From an uncultured Eubacteriales bacterium (GTDB lineage: Bacteria > Bacillota > Clostridia > Oscillospirales > CAG-272), in the NCBI GenBank assembly GCA_900549725.1, contig URPL01000002.1:62001-126000 (forward strand): a DNA stretch of 64,000 bases, written 5' to 3'. Under the pieces are notes generated by a model, which was given only the letters and a program-made list of their open reading frames with translations, did not search any database and had not been told where the DNA came from. Below are positions 43,518-52,569 of this stretch, in pieces. The first letter of the stretch is position 1; each line of letters begins with the position of its first letter. The position numbers were made by a program, and so were the translations under genes.

Positions 43518-44933
43518 ATGAGCAAAACAACCGCAAAAGAAAAAAAGAGCACCCTGCGCGAGAGCCTTTGCTATACTCCCCGCACTGCAGCCGATGTGCA
43601 GACGGCGCCGCAGGCAAAAAAAGCCGACGCCTTCTGCCGCGATTATATGCGCTTTTTGGACAAGGGCAAAACAGAGCATGAATGTGTTTTGCAGGCAAAG
43701 GAGCTTGCAGCGGCGGCAGGCTTTGTGCCCTATACCTTCGGCTGCAAGGTAAAGCCGGGGGATAAATTTTATTATGATAACCGCGGCAAGAGCCTGCATT
43801 TGTTTGTCATCGGATCCGAGCCGCTGGAATGCGGCATTCGCCTGGCAGCGGCGCATATCGATTCGCCGCGGCTGGATCTCAAGCCCTCTCCCCTTTATGA
43901 AGAGAGCGGCATGGCATTTTTCAAAACCCATTATTACGGCGGCATCCGCAAATATCAATGGCCCACGCTGCCTCTGGCGCTGCACGGCACCGTTGTGCTG
44001 AAGAACGGGAAAAGCGTGGATATCTGCATCGGCGAGGAAGCGGGCGACCCTGTTTTCTGCATTACAGATCTTCTGCCGCATCTGGCACAGGAGCAAAGCG
44101 CAAAGCGCCTGAGCGAAGCCGTCAGCGGTGAAAGCCTGAACGCCGTGCTCGGAACGGTTCCCATGCAGGGGGAAGAGGGAGAGGACCTTATCAAGCTTCA
44201 TGTGCTGCAGCTTCTGAATGAAAAATACGGCATCACAGAGGAAGATCTGATCACCTCCGAGCTTTGCTTTGTGCCCGCAGCCCCTGCGCGGGAGGTTGGG
44301 TTTGACCGCTCCCTCATCGGCTCCTACGGGCATGACGACCGCGTTTGTGCATATCCCATGCTGCGCGCGCTGCTGGAGAGCAATGCCCCGCAGCATACCG
44401 TATATGCGATTTTGGCGGACAAGGAGGAGACCGGCTCCAACGGGGTCAGCGGAATGCAATGCGACATTCTGACCGACCTGATCGACGATCTCAGCGCAGC
44501 GCTCGGAGCAAATCCCCGCGCCGTGCGCGCTGCCTCCGCATGCCTGAGCGCCGATGTCAACGCCGCTTTCGACCCCAACTTCGCAAGCGTATACGATAAG
44601 AGAAATTCATCTTATATCAATCGCGGCGTCGTCGTCACAAAATATACCGGCGCGCGCGGCAAATCCGGCACCTCCGATGCAAGCGCAGCCTTCTTCGGCT
44701 TTGTGCGCCGCGCATTTGAAAGCGAGCAGGTTCTGTGGCAGACAGGGGAGCTCGGCAAGGTGGACGCGGGCGGCGGCGGAACGGTCGCCATGTACATTGC
44801 AAAACACAATATCGACACCATTGATATCGGGGTCGCCGTGCTTTCCATGCATGCCCCGTTCGAGCTTGTCACAAAGTTTGATGTTTACGAAACCTACCGC
44901 GGCGTCAAGGCGTTCCTGCAGTATACGGAGTGA
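43518..44933 (+). CDS. M18-family aminopeptidase
   Basis: The 471-residue enzyme is a dinuclear-metal exopeptidase of the M18 (DNPEP/ApeA) type. It has RLAAAHIDSPRLDLKPSP (first metal His-Asp), KEETGSNGV (catalytic Glu and ligand Glu), SADVNAAFDP, and a C-terminal AVLSMHAPFE with the last His. The start follows GAAAGGACG and lies 24 bp after the transglycosylase. It probably recycles peptides in the cytoplasm. The stop codon overlaps the next gene's GTG start. Confidence 0.94.
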   Translation: MSKTTAKEKKSTLRESLCYTPRTAADVQTAPQAKKADAFCRDYMRFLDKGKTEHECVLQAKELAAAAGFVPYTFGCKVKPGDKFYYDNRGKSLHLFVIGSEPLECGIRLAAAHIDSPRLDLKPSPLYEESGMAFFKTHYYGGIRKYQWPTLPLALHGTVVLKNGKSVDICIGEEAGDPVFCITDLLPHLAQEQSAKRLSEAVSGESLNAVLGTVPMQGEEGEDLIKLHVLQLLNEKYGITEEDLITSELCFVPAAPAREVGFDRSLIGSYGHDDRVCAYPMLRALLESNAPQHTVYAILADKEETGSNGVSGMQCDILTDLIDDLSAALGANPRAVRAASACLSADVNAAFDPNFASVYDKRNSSYINRGVVVTKYTGARGKSGTSDASAAFFGFVRRAFESEQVLWQTGELGKVDAGGGGTVAMYIAKHNIDTIDIGVAVLSMHAPFELVTKFDVYETYRGVKAFLQYTE

Positions 44934-46930
44934 GCTGCCCGCGCGCAGAGCTTATACAGGCGCTGGCGGCATTTTCCCTGTCGCGTGCCGCCGCGCTGAT
45001 TCCCGCGCCCGAGCATACCGCCCGCGCGCTCAATCGGGAATTTGAAGACGGCCTTGTGTTTTCCGTGCTGCATCGCGCCGCGGTCAAGCTGTTTTTCCCT
45101 GCGTGGGCGCGCGCCGCGCTGACCGTGCTGCGCTCGCTGCGGTATTTTTGGGCGGGCTTGCGCGCGCTTTGCCGCGGCAGGCTTTCCGTTTCCGTGCTTG
45201 ATGCAACGGCGATCGCCGTCTCCCTGCTGCGCCGCGATTTCAATACGGCGGGCTCGGTTATGTTTTTGCTGCACATCGGCGAAATGCTGGAAGACTGGAC
45301 GCACAAAAAATCCGTCAGCGATCTGGCGGGCGCCATGGCGCTGCCGATCGACAAGGTGTGGAAGAAAACGGGGGATGCGGAGGTGCTTGTCGCCCTGAAC
45401 CTTGTTTGCCCCGGCGATCGAATCGTCGTGCGCACGGGCAATCTGATCCCGCTGGATGGCAAAGTGGAAAGCGGAGAGGCAAGCGTCAACCAATCCTCTA
45501 TGACCGGGGAAAGCCTCCCGGTGCGCAAGGGCGCGGGCAGCTATGTCTATGCCGGAACGGTTGTGGAAGAGGGCGAATGCGTTATCTGCGTTGAAAAAGC
45601 GCAGGGGCAGGGCCGCTATGACCGCATCGTCCATATGATAGAAGAGAGCGAAAAGCTGAAATCCGCAACGGAGGCGCGCGCCTTTGCGCTGGCGGATCGT
45701 CTTGTGCCCTATACCCTCGGCGGCGCGGGGCTGACCTATCTGCTCACCCGCAATGTCACCAAGGCGCTTTCCGTTCTTATGGTCGATTTTTCCTGCGCAT
45801 TGAAGCTTTCCATGCCCATTGCCGTGCTCAGCGCAATGCGGCAGGGCACAAAATTCGGCATTTCCGTCAAGGGCGGCAAATTTTTGGAGGCGGCTGCAAA
45901 GGCTGACACCGTCGTGTTTGACAAAACGGGAACGCTGACCTATGCGGCGCCCCGCGTGCTCGGCGTTGTGCCCTTCGGCGGCAACGATGCAAACGAAATG
46001 CTGCGCCTTGCCGCTTGCCTTGAGGAGCATTATCCGCATTCGCTGGCAAATGCCGTTGTGCGGGAGGCAAAGCTGCGCGGGCTGAACCATGAGGAATATC
46101 ACTCCGGCGTTTCCTATGTCGTAGCGCACGGCATTGCGAGCACCGTGCAGGGCAAAAAAGTTGTTATCGGCAGTTACCATTTCGTGTTTGAGGACGAAGG
46201 CTGCCGCCTGCCCGCGGGCGAAGAAGATATTTTTGAGGCGCTGCCCGACGATTGCTCGCATCTTTATCTTGCCGTATCCGGTGTGCTGAGCGCGGTGATC
46301 TGCATTTATGACCCGCTGCGCGCAGAGGCGCCTGCCGCCATCGCCGCGCTGCATGCGCTCGGCATCCGCAATATCGTCATGATGACGGGTGACAACGAAA
46401 AAACCGCTGCAAGCGTTGCCCGCGCCGTTGGGGTAGACCGCTATTTTGCAGAGGTTTTGCCTTCCGATAAGGCCGCCTTTATTCGCCGGGAGCGCGCCAA
46501 GGGGCATGTCGTTATGATGATCGGGGACGGGGTCAACGATACGCCCGCGCTTTCCGAGGCGGATATCGGCATTGCCATCCGCTCCGGCGCGGCAATCGCC
46601 AAGGAGGTGGCGGATATTACCGTTTCCTCTGAGGATCTTTTCTGCCTTGTCACCCTGCGCGCGCTCGCAACGGCGCTCATGCACCGTATTCAGCGCAACT
46701 ACCGCGCGATCGTCGGCATCAATCTTTCTTTGATTCTGTGCGGCGTTTGCGGTATTTTGGCGCCGACCGCCTCGGCACTGCTGCATAATCTCTCCACGCT
46801 TTTGATCAGCCTTGGCAGCATGCGCGATCTTTTGCCGCAGCCGTCCTCTCTCGGCGCGCCGCCCGAAGCAAAACCGAAACGGGAAGAAAAGACAGCCGCC
46901 GCGGCATCCCCGGCTGCACAGGCGGACTGA
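44930..46930 (+). CDS. P1B-type metal-transporting ATPase with atypical transmembrane motif
   Basis: The 666-residue pump has TGES, the phosphorylation site FDKTGTLTY (Asp 331), MMTGDNEKTAASVA and IGDGVNDTPAL. It lacks an N-terminal heavy-metal-binding domain. The P1B metal motif in the helix before the P-domain, usually CPC or SPC, reads SCALKLSMP (Cys ~289); the HP locus is in EHYPHSLANAV. A 'CALKLS'-type branch is common in Clostridia, and its cargo is not known to me. The N-terminus is Ala/Leu rich with few clear helices. The GTG start overlaps the M18 stop and has a weak RBS, so the start is uncertain. Confidence 0.85.
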   Translation: MSCPRAELIQALAAFSLSRAAALIPAPEHTARALNREFEDGLVFSVLHRAAVKLFFPAWARAALTVLRSLRYFWAGLRALCRGRLSVSVLDATAIAVSLLRRDFNTAGSVMFLLHIGEMLEDWTHKKSVSDLAGAMALPIDKVWKKTGDAEVLVALNLVCPGDRIVVRTGNLIPLDGKVESGEASVNQSSMTGESLPVRKGAGSYVYAGTVVEEGECVICVEKAQGQGRYDRIVHMIEESEKLKSATEARAFALADRLVPYTLGGAGLTYLLTRNVTKALSVLMVDFSCALKLSMPIAVLSAMRQGTKFGISVKGGKFLEAAAKADTVVFDKTGTLTYAAPRVLGVVPFGGNDANEMLRLAACLEEHYPHSLANAVVREAKLRGLNHEEYHSGVSYVVAHGIASTVQGKKVVIGSYHFVFEDEGCRLPAGEEDIFEALPDDCSHLYLAVSGVLSAVICIYDPLRAEAPAAIAALHALGIRNIVMMTGDNEKTAASVARAVGVDRYFAEVLPSDKAAFIRRERAKGHVVMMIGDGVNDTPALSEADIGIAIRSGAAIAKEVADITVSSEDLFCLVTLRALATALMHRIQRNYRAIVGINLSLILCGVCGILAPTASALLHNLSTLLISLGSMRDLLPQPSSLGAPPEAKPKREEKTAAAASPAAQAD

Positions 46931-46968
46931 ACCGCGTTTTCCAAAATGCAATGCTGTTGTACACAAGC

Positions 46969-47013
46969 AGAGCCCTTCTGCGGCGGATCAAAAGTCTGCC
47001 GCAGAAGGGCTCT
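46969..47013. terminator. Bidirectional terminator between convergent genes
   Basis: AGAGCCCTTCTGCGGC (46969-46984) pairs perfectly with 46998-47013. It lies between the ATPase stop and the leftward gene ending at 47018 and probably serves both. Confidence 0.85.
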
Positions 47014-47017
47014 CTGT

Positions 47018-47359
47018 TCAATTTTCTTCTTGTGATTGCTCCAAAGAAGCGGCCCTTTCGCAAACAAGTTGATAAAATTTAGTGTATACCTGAAAATAGA
47101 CATCCGTCATTTCGGAAAGCCAGCCATCAACCATATATCCTGCCGGAACTTTTTTCTTTTTTTCGATTCCAAACCATCCGATTTCGCCTGTTTTTACTTT
47201 TTTATAATACATCTCATCTATGGTTGGAAGCTTTTCAGTTGAGATTTTTCCATTTCCGTTTCCGTCGTTGATTGAAAAGAAGCCAGTAACGTCAATTCCA
47301 TACATGTTGTGCATGTATACCATTGTTAAATCGTGTGCAATTTGTTCTTTAGAAAGCAT
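47018..47359 (-). CDS. Small AT-rich protein of unknown function, probably acquired
   Basis: The 113-residue product starts MLSKEQIAHDLTMVYMHNMYG; GGAGG lies eight bases upstream of the ATG at 47359. It is clearly richer in A+T than every neighbour and uses Lys codons heavily (KKKKVPAGYMVDGWLS), so it is likely a transferred gene. The segment INDGNGNGKISTEKLPTIDE resembles an EF-hand-like or secreted-antigen sequence, but I cannot name a family. No immunity or toxin partner is visible. Confidence 0.65.
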   Translation of the reverse strand: MLSKEQIAHDLTMVYMHNMYGIDVTGFFSINDGNGNGKISTEKLPTIDEMYYKKVKTGEIGWFGIEKKKKVPAGYMVDGWLSEMTDVYFQVYTKFYQLVCERAASLEQSQEEN

Positions 47360-47438
47360 TCCTTTTTCCTCCAAAAGTCGTTTCCAGGAAGCATTTCAAC
47401 TTTTTTCCGCAGCAATTTGCGCGGCGCCGAGCCTTCGC

Positions 47439-48662
47439 TTATTCATAAGCAAGCAAAGAGAGGGTGCCGGCGGTGAGCAGGGAATCCATATTCTCAAGGA
47501 TGAGAACGCGGTCAACGGGGTTTTCGGCAAGATAGTCCGCAAGAGACATCTTATAGTAGCGCAGATCCACCAAAACAAGATCATAGTGCCGCGCCAAAAA
47601 CGGTGCGAGTGCATGCGCGTAGCTGTCCTTGATGAGCAAAAGCCGCTCCCGCGGGGCCTCCGGATTTTCCTGCGTTACGGTGGTCATGGCATAGTTGCCG
47701 CCGAGAAAGGAGGCATATTTGTCCTTCTTCTGCAAAAACGAGCGGTCATAAAAGCCTTCATAAGCGATATCGGTAAATGCAATTTCCGTGCGGAATTTCG
47801 TGTCGTTTGCATAGCGATAGTATTCCATCTGATCGGGTGCGACAAAGTGCAGTCCGGCTTTTGACCAGGTCGTGCCGAAAAAGGCATCGGAGGCGAGCTC
47901 CTCTTCAAAGTCCGAAAGGGGATACGGCTCTTCTCCCTGCGCCCGCAGCAGCGCCGCATAGGCTTCATATGCGCCGCGGGTGGTCCAATGGTGGTCGGTG
48001 CGGTAATGCGTCTGCACGCCGCTCTGCGCTGCGCTTTGCAGCGCTGCGCGTAAATCCACCGAATCGATCTGTGCGCCCGCAAGCGATGCAGAAAGCGTCT
48101 GCCAGGCTTTTTCTGCGGCGGAGGTGTCATATCCGGCGGGCAAAACGCTTTGCATCACGTCAATGCTGCGCGGCGCCACGGCAAGCATCAGCGAAAGGTC
48201 GGGGTGATTTTTTGCGTAGGCAAGCACACCGCTTATATTTTTTTCAACAATTTCGTATTGCTCGGAGGGGTGCGGAATCAGGTATCCGTCGGCGCACAGC
48301 AGCACGCCGTTGCTTTCACGGCGCAAAAGCGCAAGCTCCGCATAGCCATGCAGCCCGATCAGGCTGTCGCGCGCGGGAAATTGATCCTGGCAAAACGAAG
48401 CAAATGAAACCGAAAAGCTCCCGTCGGCAAATTCGAAGAGGCCGGCGGGGGCGCGCAGAGTTTCCAGTGTGCGGTTTTCCGTTTCGGAAAAATCCTTTTG
48501 CGGCAGGGCAAACAGCAAAATACCAAGGGCAAACAGCGGCACCGCAAACAAAAGCACCGTCACAAGGCTGCTGCTTTTTGCGCCCGCACCGACCGCGCGC
48601 TCTGCCTGCTCACACAGCGTGTTGTAAACACCGGCGCGAATGGATTTTTTCGTCTTTGACAT
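47439..48662 (-). CDS. DHHW/AlgJ-like SGNH-type protein, partner of MBOAT O-acyltransferase
   Basis: The 407-residue protein has one N-terminal membrane helix (TVLLFAVPLFALGILLFAL) and an extracytoplasmic AlgJ/AlgX-like hydrolase-fold domain. The family signature RTDHHWTTRGAYEAYAAL contains the DHHW motif, and LLIKDSYAHALAPFLA supplies a serine-containing block. These proteins act together with MBOAT enzymes to O-acetylate surface or secreted polysaccharides. The MBOAT gene is directly upstream on the same strand (16-bp gap), which strongly supports a functional pair. Confidence 0.88.
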   Translation of the reverse strand: MSKTKKSIRAGVYNTLCEQAERAVGAGAKSSSLVTVLLFAVPLFALGILLFALPQKDFSETENRTLETLRAPAGLFEFADGSFSVSFASFCQDQFPARDSLIGLHGYAELALLRRESNGVLLCADGYLIPHPSEQYEIVEKNISGVLAYAKNHPDLSLMLAVAPRSIDVMQSVLPAGYDTSAAEKAWQTLSASLAGAQIDSVDLRAALQSAAQSGVQTHYRTDHHWTTRGAYEAYAALLRAQGEEPYPLSDFEEELASDAFFGTTWSKAGLHFVAPDQMEYYRYANDTKFRTEIAFTDIAYEGFYDRSFLQKKDKYASFLGGNYAMTTVTQENPEAPRERLLLIKDSYAHALAPFLARHYDLVLVDLRYYKMSLADYLAENPVDRVLILENMDSLLTAGTLSLLAYE

Positions 48663-48678
48663 AGCTTTTCCCCTCCCT

Positions 48679-50082
48679 TCAAAATCTGAAATACAGAAAC
48701 GGATTATAGGAAGAATTCACAAGATAGGCAACGCACAGTATAAGCAGCGCCGCCCCGCCGGCCGCTGCGGCGGCTCTTGCCGCCCCGCTTTTTTCCCAAA
48801 GCCGCCAGAACAGGCGCTTTGGATACGGGGTGGAGGCGATCACAAGAATGCAAAGGAACACAAGATTGGACAAAAGCAGCCACAAATCGCTTCCCTGCCA
48901 AAGCGCCGTTCCGCTTGCGCCGAACATTTTGCAAAGATACGCAATGCCCGCTGCGCCGTCCTCAAAGGTAAACAAAAGCCACCCGAAATAGACGAACAAC
49001 AGCGTGTATGCATGACGGAAAAACCGCGGAATTTTTTCAAGCGCCCTGTAAAGAAACAGTTTCTCGATTGCCAGCAGCACAAAGTAATAAAGTCCCCACA
49101 AAATATAGTTCCAGGAGGCGCCGTGCCAGAAGCCCGTGCACAGCCAAACGATCAGAAGGTTGCGCCAGGTTTTCAGCGTTCCGCGGCGATTGCCGCCAAG
49201 GGGAATATAAACATATTCCAAAAACCAGGTGGAAAGTGAAATGTGCCAGCGGCGCCAAAAGTCCGTGATGCTTGTGGCAATGTACGGATAATCGAAATTT
49301 TCCAGAAAACGAAATCCGAACATCTTGCCAAGACCGACCGCCATATCACTGTAACCCGAAAAATCAAAATAGATCTGAAACAGGTAAAATAAGAGCCCGA
49401 ACCACGCGCCGAACGCGGAAACGCCTTCCCCCGCCTTAAGGCTGTCAAAAATCTGCCCGGCGGCATTGGCAAGCAAAACCTTCTTTGCAAGGCCGCACAA
49501 AAAGGTGCGCACGCCGCTTGCAAACAGCGCAACGCTCTCGGTGCGGTTTGTAAGCTGATCGTCCACATCGCGATACCGCACGATCGGCCCCGCAATGAGC
49601 TGCGGAAAGAGCGTGACATAGGTGCCGAAGGCAAGAAGGTTTTTTTGCGCATCGGTTTCGCGCCGATAGACATCGATAACATAGGAAAGAGATTGAAAGG
49701 TGTAAAATGAAATGCCGATGGGCAGCGTCAGCCCGAGCGGCTGCAGCGAGGAAAAGCAGGGAATGCGGGCAAGATTGCTCACAAAAAAGTCATAATACTT
49801 GAAAAAGCCGAGCATGCCGAGGTTGATCAGAATCGAAACCACCAAAGCCGCCTTTGCCGCGCGCGGTTTTTCGTCGCGCCATTTTCCGACAAACCATCCG
49901 CCGAGGTAATCGATCAGGATCGTGAAAATCATCAAAAAGACATAAACCGGCTCGCCCCACCCGTAAAAAAAGAGGCTGAACAACAGCAAAACAAGATTGC
50001 GCACCTTGTGCGGCACGCAAAAATAGACCAGCAGCGTGACCGGCAAAAACACAAATAAGAATTCAAGCGACGAAAAAACCAT
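48679..50082 (-). CDS. MBOAT-family membrane O-acyltransferase
   Basis: The start at 50082 (MVFSSLEFLFVFLPV) has AAGGAAAT upstream and gives 467 residues. It is polytopic with about 11 helices. Core MBOAT motifs are FPQLIAGPIVRY, YFDFSGYSDMAVGLGKMFGF and IATSITDFWRRWHISLSTWF. The catalytic histidine is in WLCTGFWHGASWNYI, and IPLGGNRRG is conserved. It transfers acyl groups, most often acetyl, to surface polymers together with the DHHW protein. It has its own strong leftward promoter, divergent from the glycolipid genes. Confidence 0.93.
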   Translation of the reverse strand: MVFSSLEFLFVFLPVTLLVYFCVPHKVRNLVLLLFSLFFYGWGEPVYVFLMIFTILIDYLGGWFVGKWRDEKPRAAKAALVVSILINLGMLGFFKYYDFFVSNLARIPCFSSLQPLGLTLPIGISFYTFQSLSYVIDVYRRETDAQKNLLAFGTYVTLFPQLIAGPIVRYRDVDDQLTNRTESVALFASGVRTFLCGLAKKVLLANAAGQIFDSLKAGEGVSAFGAWFGLLFYLFQIYFDFSGYSDMAVGLGKMFGFRFLENFDYPYIATSITDFWRRWHISLSTWFLEYVYIPLGGNRRGTLKTWRNLLIVWLCTGFWHGASWNYILWGLYYFVLLAIEKLFLYRALEKIPRFFRHAYTLLFVYFGWLLFTFEDGAAGIAYLCKMFGASGTALWQGSDLWLLLSNLVFLCILVIASTPYPKRLFWRLWEKSGAARAAAAAGGAALLILCVAYLVNSSYNPFLYFRF

Positions 50083-50113
50083 TTCATATTTCCTTCCGTT
50101 GCAGATTGTTTTT

Positions 50114-50142
50114 ATTATACACAACTTTTCACACGAATGCAA
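50114..50142 (-). promoter_or_regulatory. Promoter of the MBOAT-DHHW operon
   Basis: On the leftward strand TTGCAT (50142-50137) and TATAAT (50119-50114) are 17 bases apart, 31 bp before the MBOAT start. Confidence 0.75.
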
Positions 50143-50197
50143 GGGGGAAGAACATCCCCGGCAAAGCGACCGTTTTTCTTTTTCTGTGTTTTTCCTC

Positions 50198-50226
50198 TTG
50201 CATTGCCGCCGTTTTTTCGGTATACT
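50198..50226 (+). promoter_or_regulatory. Promoter of the CrtO-like/glycosyltransferase pair
   Basis: TTGCAT (50198-50203) and TATACT (50221-50226) are spaced by 17 bases. The site is divergent from the MBOAT promoter, about 56 bp away, so the two units could be co-regulated. Confidence 0.7.
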
Positions 50227-50254
50227 AAATGTAACACATTCGGAGGGCGGCATT

Positions 50255-50728
50255 GTGGGCGCATTATTTTGTCTTTTCTATCTGGCGACGCTTGGCATCG
50301 TCTCGTTCTTTTTGGGGCGGCTGCTTGCGTTTTTCCGTTTTGACCCGCAGCGCTTTCCCTTTTTGACCTATCCTTTTGAAAAAAAGCTGTATCAGAAGCT
50401 GCGCGTGCGCCGCTGGCAAGCCAAAGTGCCGGATATGAGCCGCATCGCGGGCAAGCTGATGCCCCGCAAAAATCTGGACGGCGACTTTCATACCCGTCTT
50501 GACGATATGGTAAACGAGACCTGCATTGCAGAACTGATCCATGTGATTTTATGCCTGGCAGGCTTTGGCTGCGTCTTTTTGTGGCGCGGCGCGCCCGGCT
50601 GGTGTGTCTCTTTTCTGTATTTCTTCGGCAATCTTCCTTTCATTCTGATTCAGCGGTACAATCGCCCGATGCTTTGCGCCCTGGCACGCTCCGAAAAGCA
50701 CGGCAGCCGCAAAAAGGAGCAAATATGA
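50255..50728 (+). CDS. CrtO-like (glycosyl-diaponeurosporenoate acyltransferase-type) membrane protein
   Basis: The GTG at 50255 follows CGGAGGG by seven bases and gives 157 residues. The protein has an N-terminal helix, the motif RWQAKVPDMSRIAGKLMPRK, two later helices, and NLPFILIQRYNRPML. The last is characteristic of the small membrane family typified by staphyloxanthin acyltransferase CrtO. There are no carotenoid genes here, and the same family occurs widely in Firmicutes next to glycolipid genes, so acylation of a glycolipid is more plausible. It overlaps the glycosyltransferase by four bases. Confidence 0.72.
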   Translation: MGALFCLFYLATLGIVSFFLGRLLAFFRFDPQRFPFLTYPFEKKLYQKLRVRRWQAKVPDMSRIAGKLMPRKNLDGDFHTRLDDMVNETCIAELIHVILCLAGFGCVFLWRGAPGWCVSFLYFFGNLPFILIQRYNRPMLCALARSEKHGSRKKEQI

Positions 50729-51897
50729 AGCTGTTGATTTTATCCGCCAACACGGGTCAGGGGCACAATTCCTGTGCCGCCGCCGTGCGCGAAGAGGCGC
50801 TGCGCGCGGGCAGCACCTGTGAGATCAAGGACGCGCTCGCATTTCTCTCCGTCACCATTTCAAGGCTTGTCTGCGGGAGCCATGTCGGGATGTACCGCCA
50901 TTTTCCGCGCGCCTACGGAAAAAGCTATTTTTATGCAGAGCGCCATCCCGATCTGTTCGACCGTGACAGCGCCGTTTCCAAAACCATTGCCCTGGGCGCC
51001 GAAAAGCTGCGCCGTGCCATCCTGCTCGGCGGATATGATGCCGTTTTGTGCACGCATGTCATGGCGGCGACCATGCTTACGCGCCTGATTGAGGCTGACC
51101 CGTTTTTCTCGCTTCCCACCGCTTTTTTGGCAACGGATTATACCTGCAGCCCGGGGGTGGACGAGACGGATCTTTCCGTTTATTTTACCCCCGCGCCTGC
51201 ACTTGACGGCGCATTTGCGCGCGGGCTTTTACAAAACAAACCCCGCATTCCCGCGGGCATTCCCGTCAAGGAGGCATTTTCCGCCCCGGCAGACATAGCA
51301 CAGGCGAAGCGGCATTTCGGCATTGCCGCGGAGCATCGCCATGTGGTGCTTATGTGCGGGAGCATGGGCTGCGGGCCGATGCGGCGTTTGGCGCATTCGC
51401 TTGCCCGCGTGCTTTTGCCCGAGGAAGAGCTGACCGTGGTCTGCGGCACCAATCAGCTCCTTCTGCGCGATCTGCGCAAAAGCTTTCGCAAGGCGGCGAA
51501 TATCCATGTGCGCGGCTTTGAAAAAAATGTGCCTTGGCTTTTGGACAGTGCCGACCTGTATCTGACAAAGCCCGGAGGCATCAGCACCACAGAGGCGGCG
51601 CAGCGCGGCGTGCCCATGGTGCTGATCGATGCCGTTGCGGGTTGTGAGAGCTATAATATGGAATATTTCGTCGGGCAGGATGCCGCGGCGAACGGCAAAG
51701 GAGTTTATGAAACGGTTGCCGTTGCCAAGGCGCTCTTGCGCGATCCCGCGCGTCTTGCCGTCATGGCGAAAAACGCAAAAGGAGCCGTCCCGGCGCATGC
51801 CGCAAAAACGATTTTTGACACTCTGCAGCGTCTGGTTGATGCGGGAAATGCCGCCGAGGGACAGGATGATTTTCTGCAAACGCCCGCCGACGCATAA
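50725..51897 (+). CDS. MGDG-synthase/UgtP-like glycosyltransferase (GT28)
   Basis: The 390-residue enzyme starts MKLLILSANTGQGHNSCAAA, the MGDG-synthase-type N-terminus. It has VLCTHVMAATMLTRL, FLATDYTCSPGVDET, VLMCGSMGCGP and the donor-binding LTKPGGISTTEAAQRGVPMV with CESYNMEYF. Such enzymes add hexose from UDP-sugar to diacylglycerol to make membrane glycolipids that can anchor lipoteichoic-type polymers. AAAAAGGAGC precedes the ATG. The pairing with a CrtO-like protein and downstream polymer genes supports a glycolipid anchor role. Confidence 0.9.
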   Translation: MKLLILSANTGQGHNSCAAAVREEALRAGSTCEIKDALAFLSVTISRLVCGSHVGMYRHFPRAYGKSYFYAERHPDLFDRDSAVSKTIALGAEKLRRAILLGGYDAVLCTHVMAATMLTRLIEADPFFSLPTAFLATDYTCSPGVDETDLSVYFTPAPALDGAFARGLLQNKPRIPAGIPVKEAFSAPADIAQAKRHFGIAAEHRHVVLMCGSMGCGPMRRLAHSLARVLLPEEELTVVCGTNQLLLRDLRKSFRKAANIHVRGFEKNVPWLLDSADLYLTKPGGISTTEAAQRGVPMVLIDAVAGCESYNMEYFVGQDAAANGKGVYETVAVAKALLRDPARLAVMAKNAKGAVPAHAAKTIFDTLQRLVDAGNAAEGQDDFLQTPADA

Positions 51898-51904
51898 AAA
51901 ACTA

Positions 51905-51933
51905 TTGACAGCGCCCGTTGTTTGTGATACAAT
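51905..51933 (+). promoter_or_regulatory. Promoter of tRNA-Val
   Basis: A perfect TTGACA (51905-51910) and TACAAT (51928-51933) are 17 bases apart, 14 bp before the tRNA. Confidence 0.85.
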
Positions 51934-51946
51934 AAGCGCTGTGAAC

Positions 51947-52002
<56 letters not shown>

Positions 52003-52023
<21 letters not shown>

Positions 52024-52338
52024 AAGAAAACCCACTCGCGCATGCGGGTGGGTTTTGCTTTTTCTTCTCAAGGGGAGGCTCGAACAGGACGGTTCCCCGT
52101 AAGGGGAAGCTCGGCCTTTCGGGGAAAGGCCGAGCAGTCCGCGTGCGTGCCGGAGGCGGCAGCCGACGGGCGAGCCTCCCTGTCTCCACCAAAGGAAACC
52201 CACTCGCTGTGCGGGTGGGCTTCGCTTTTTCTTTCGGGAGGGAGGCTCGAACAGGACGGGTCCCCGTAAGGGGAAGCTCGGCCTTTCGGGGAAAGGCCGA
52301 GCAGTCCGCGTGCGTGCCGGAGGCGGCAGCAGACGGGC
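52003..52338 (+). repeat. Two tandem 168-bp units that include the tRNA-Val 3' end
   Basis: Unit 1 (52003-52170) starts inside the tRNA T-arm, and unit 2 (52171-52338) repeats it with few changes, so the last 21 nt of the tRNA are duplicated. Each unit contains the tRNA end, a terminator hairpin, an inverted copy of the T-arm sequence (GGGAGGCTCGAAC), and a strong hairpin GCTCGGCCTTTC with its complement, followed by a GC-rich tail. Pairing between T-arm and inverted copy could form an extended stem around the terminator. No gene lies in the units. Confidence 0.85.
52027..52063 (+). terminator. Terminator of tRNA-Val
   Basis: AAAACCCAC pairs with GTGGGTTTT, extended by CGC/GCG, and TTTT precedes GCTTTTTC. 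A second diverged copy is in repeat unit 2 near 52196-52225. Confidence 0.8.
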
Positions 52339-52500
52339 GCGCCCCGCGTCTTGATTGCACCAAATCGTTCAAAATATGTCAATGTTTTATCAAAAGTTTA
52401 TGGCGGTTAGGAAAAACCCTGTTGCTTTGCATTGCGAAGGCGTTCTTGCTGCGTTTTTGAGCAGATCACAGGCAAAAATTGTTAAGAAATTACAAAAGCA

Positions 52501-52529
52501 TTGCTTTTTTTATTTTGATGCGGTATAAT
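52501..52529 (+). promoter_or_regulatory. Promoter of the glycerophosphotransferase/YidC-fusion operon
   Basis: TTGCTT (52501-52506) and a perfect TATAAT (52524-52529) are 17 bases apart in an AT-rich stretch, 41 bp before the next gene's ATG. Confidence 0.75.
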
Positions 52530-52569
52530 AAACTGAATTTGAGTGCTCAGACGAAGGAGAAGTTCATTT

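Noticed and set aside
44894..46966. A 690-codon leftward frame opposite the P1B ATPase.
   Set aside because: Antisense shadow of an ATPase with all P-type motifs.
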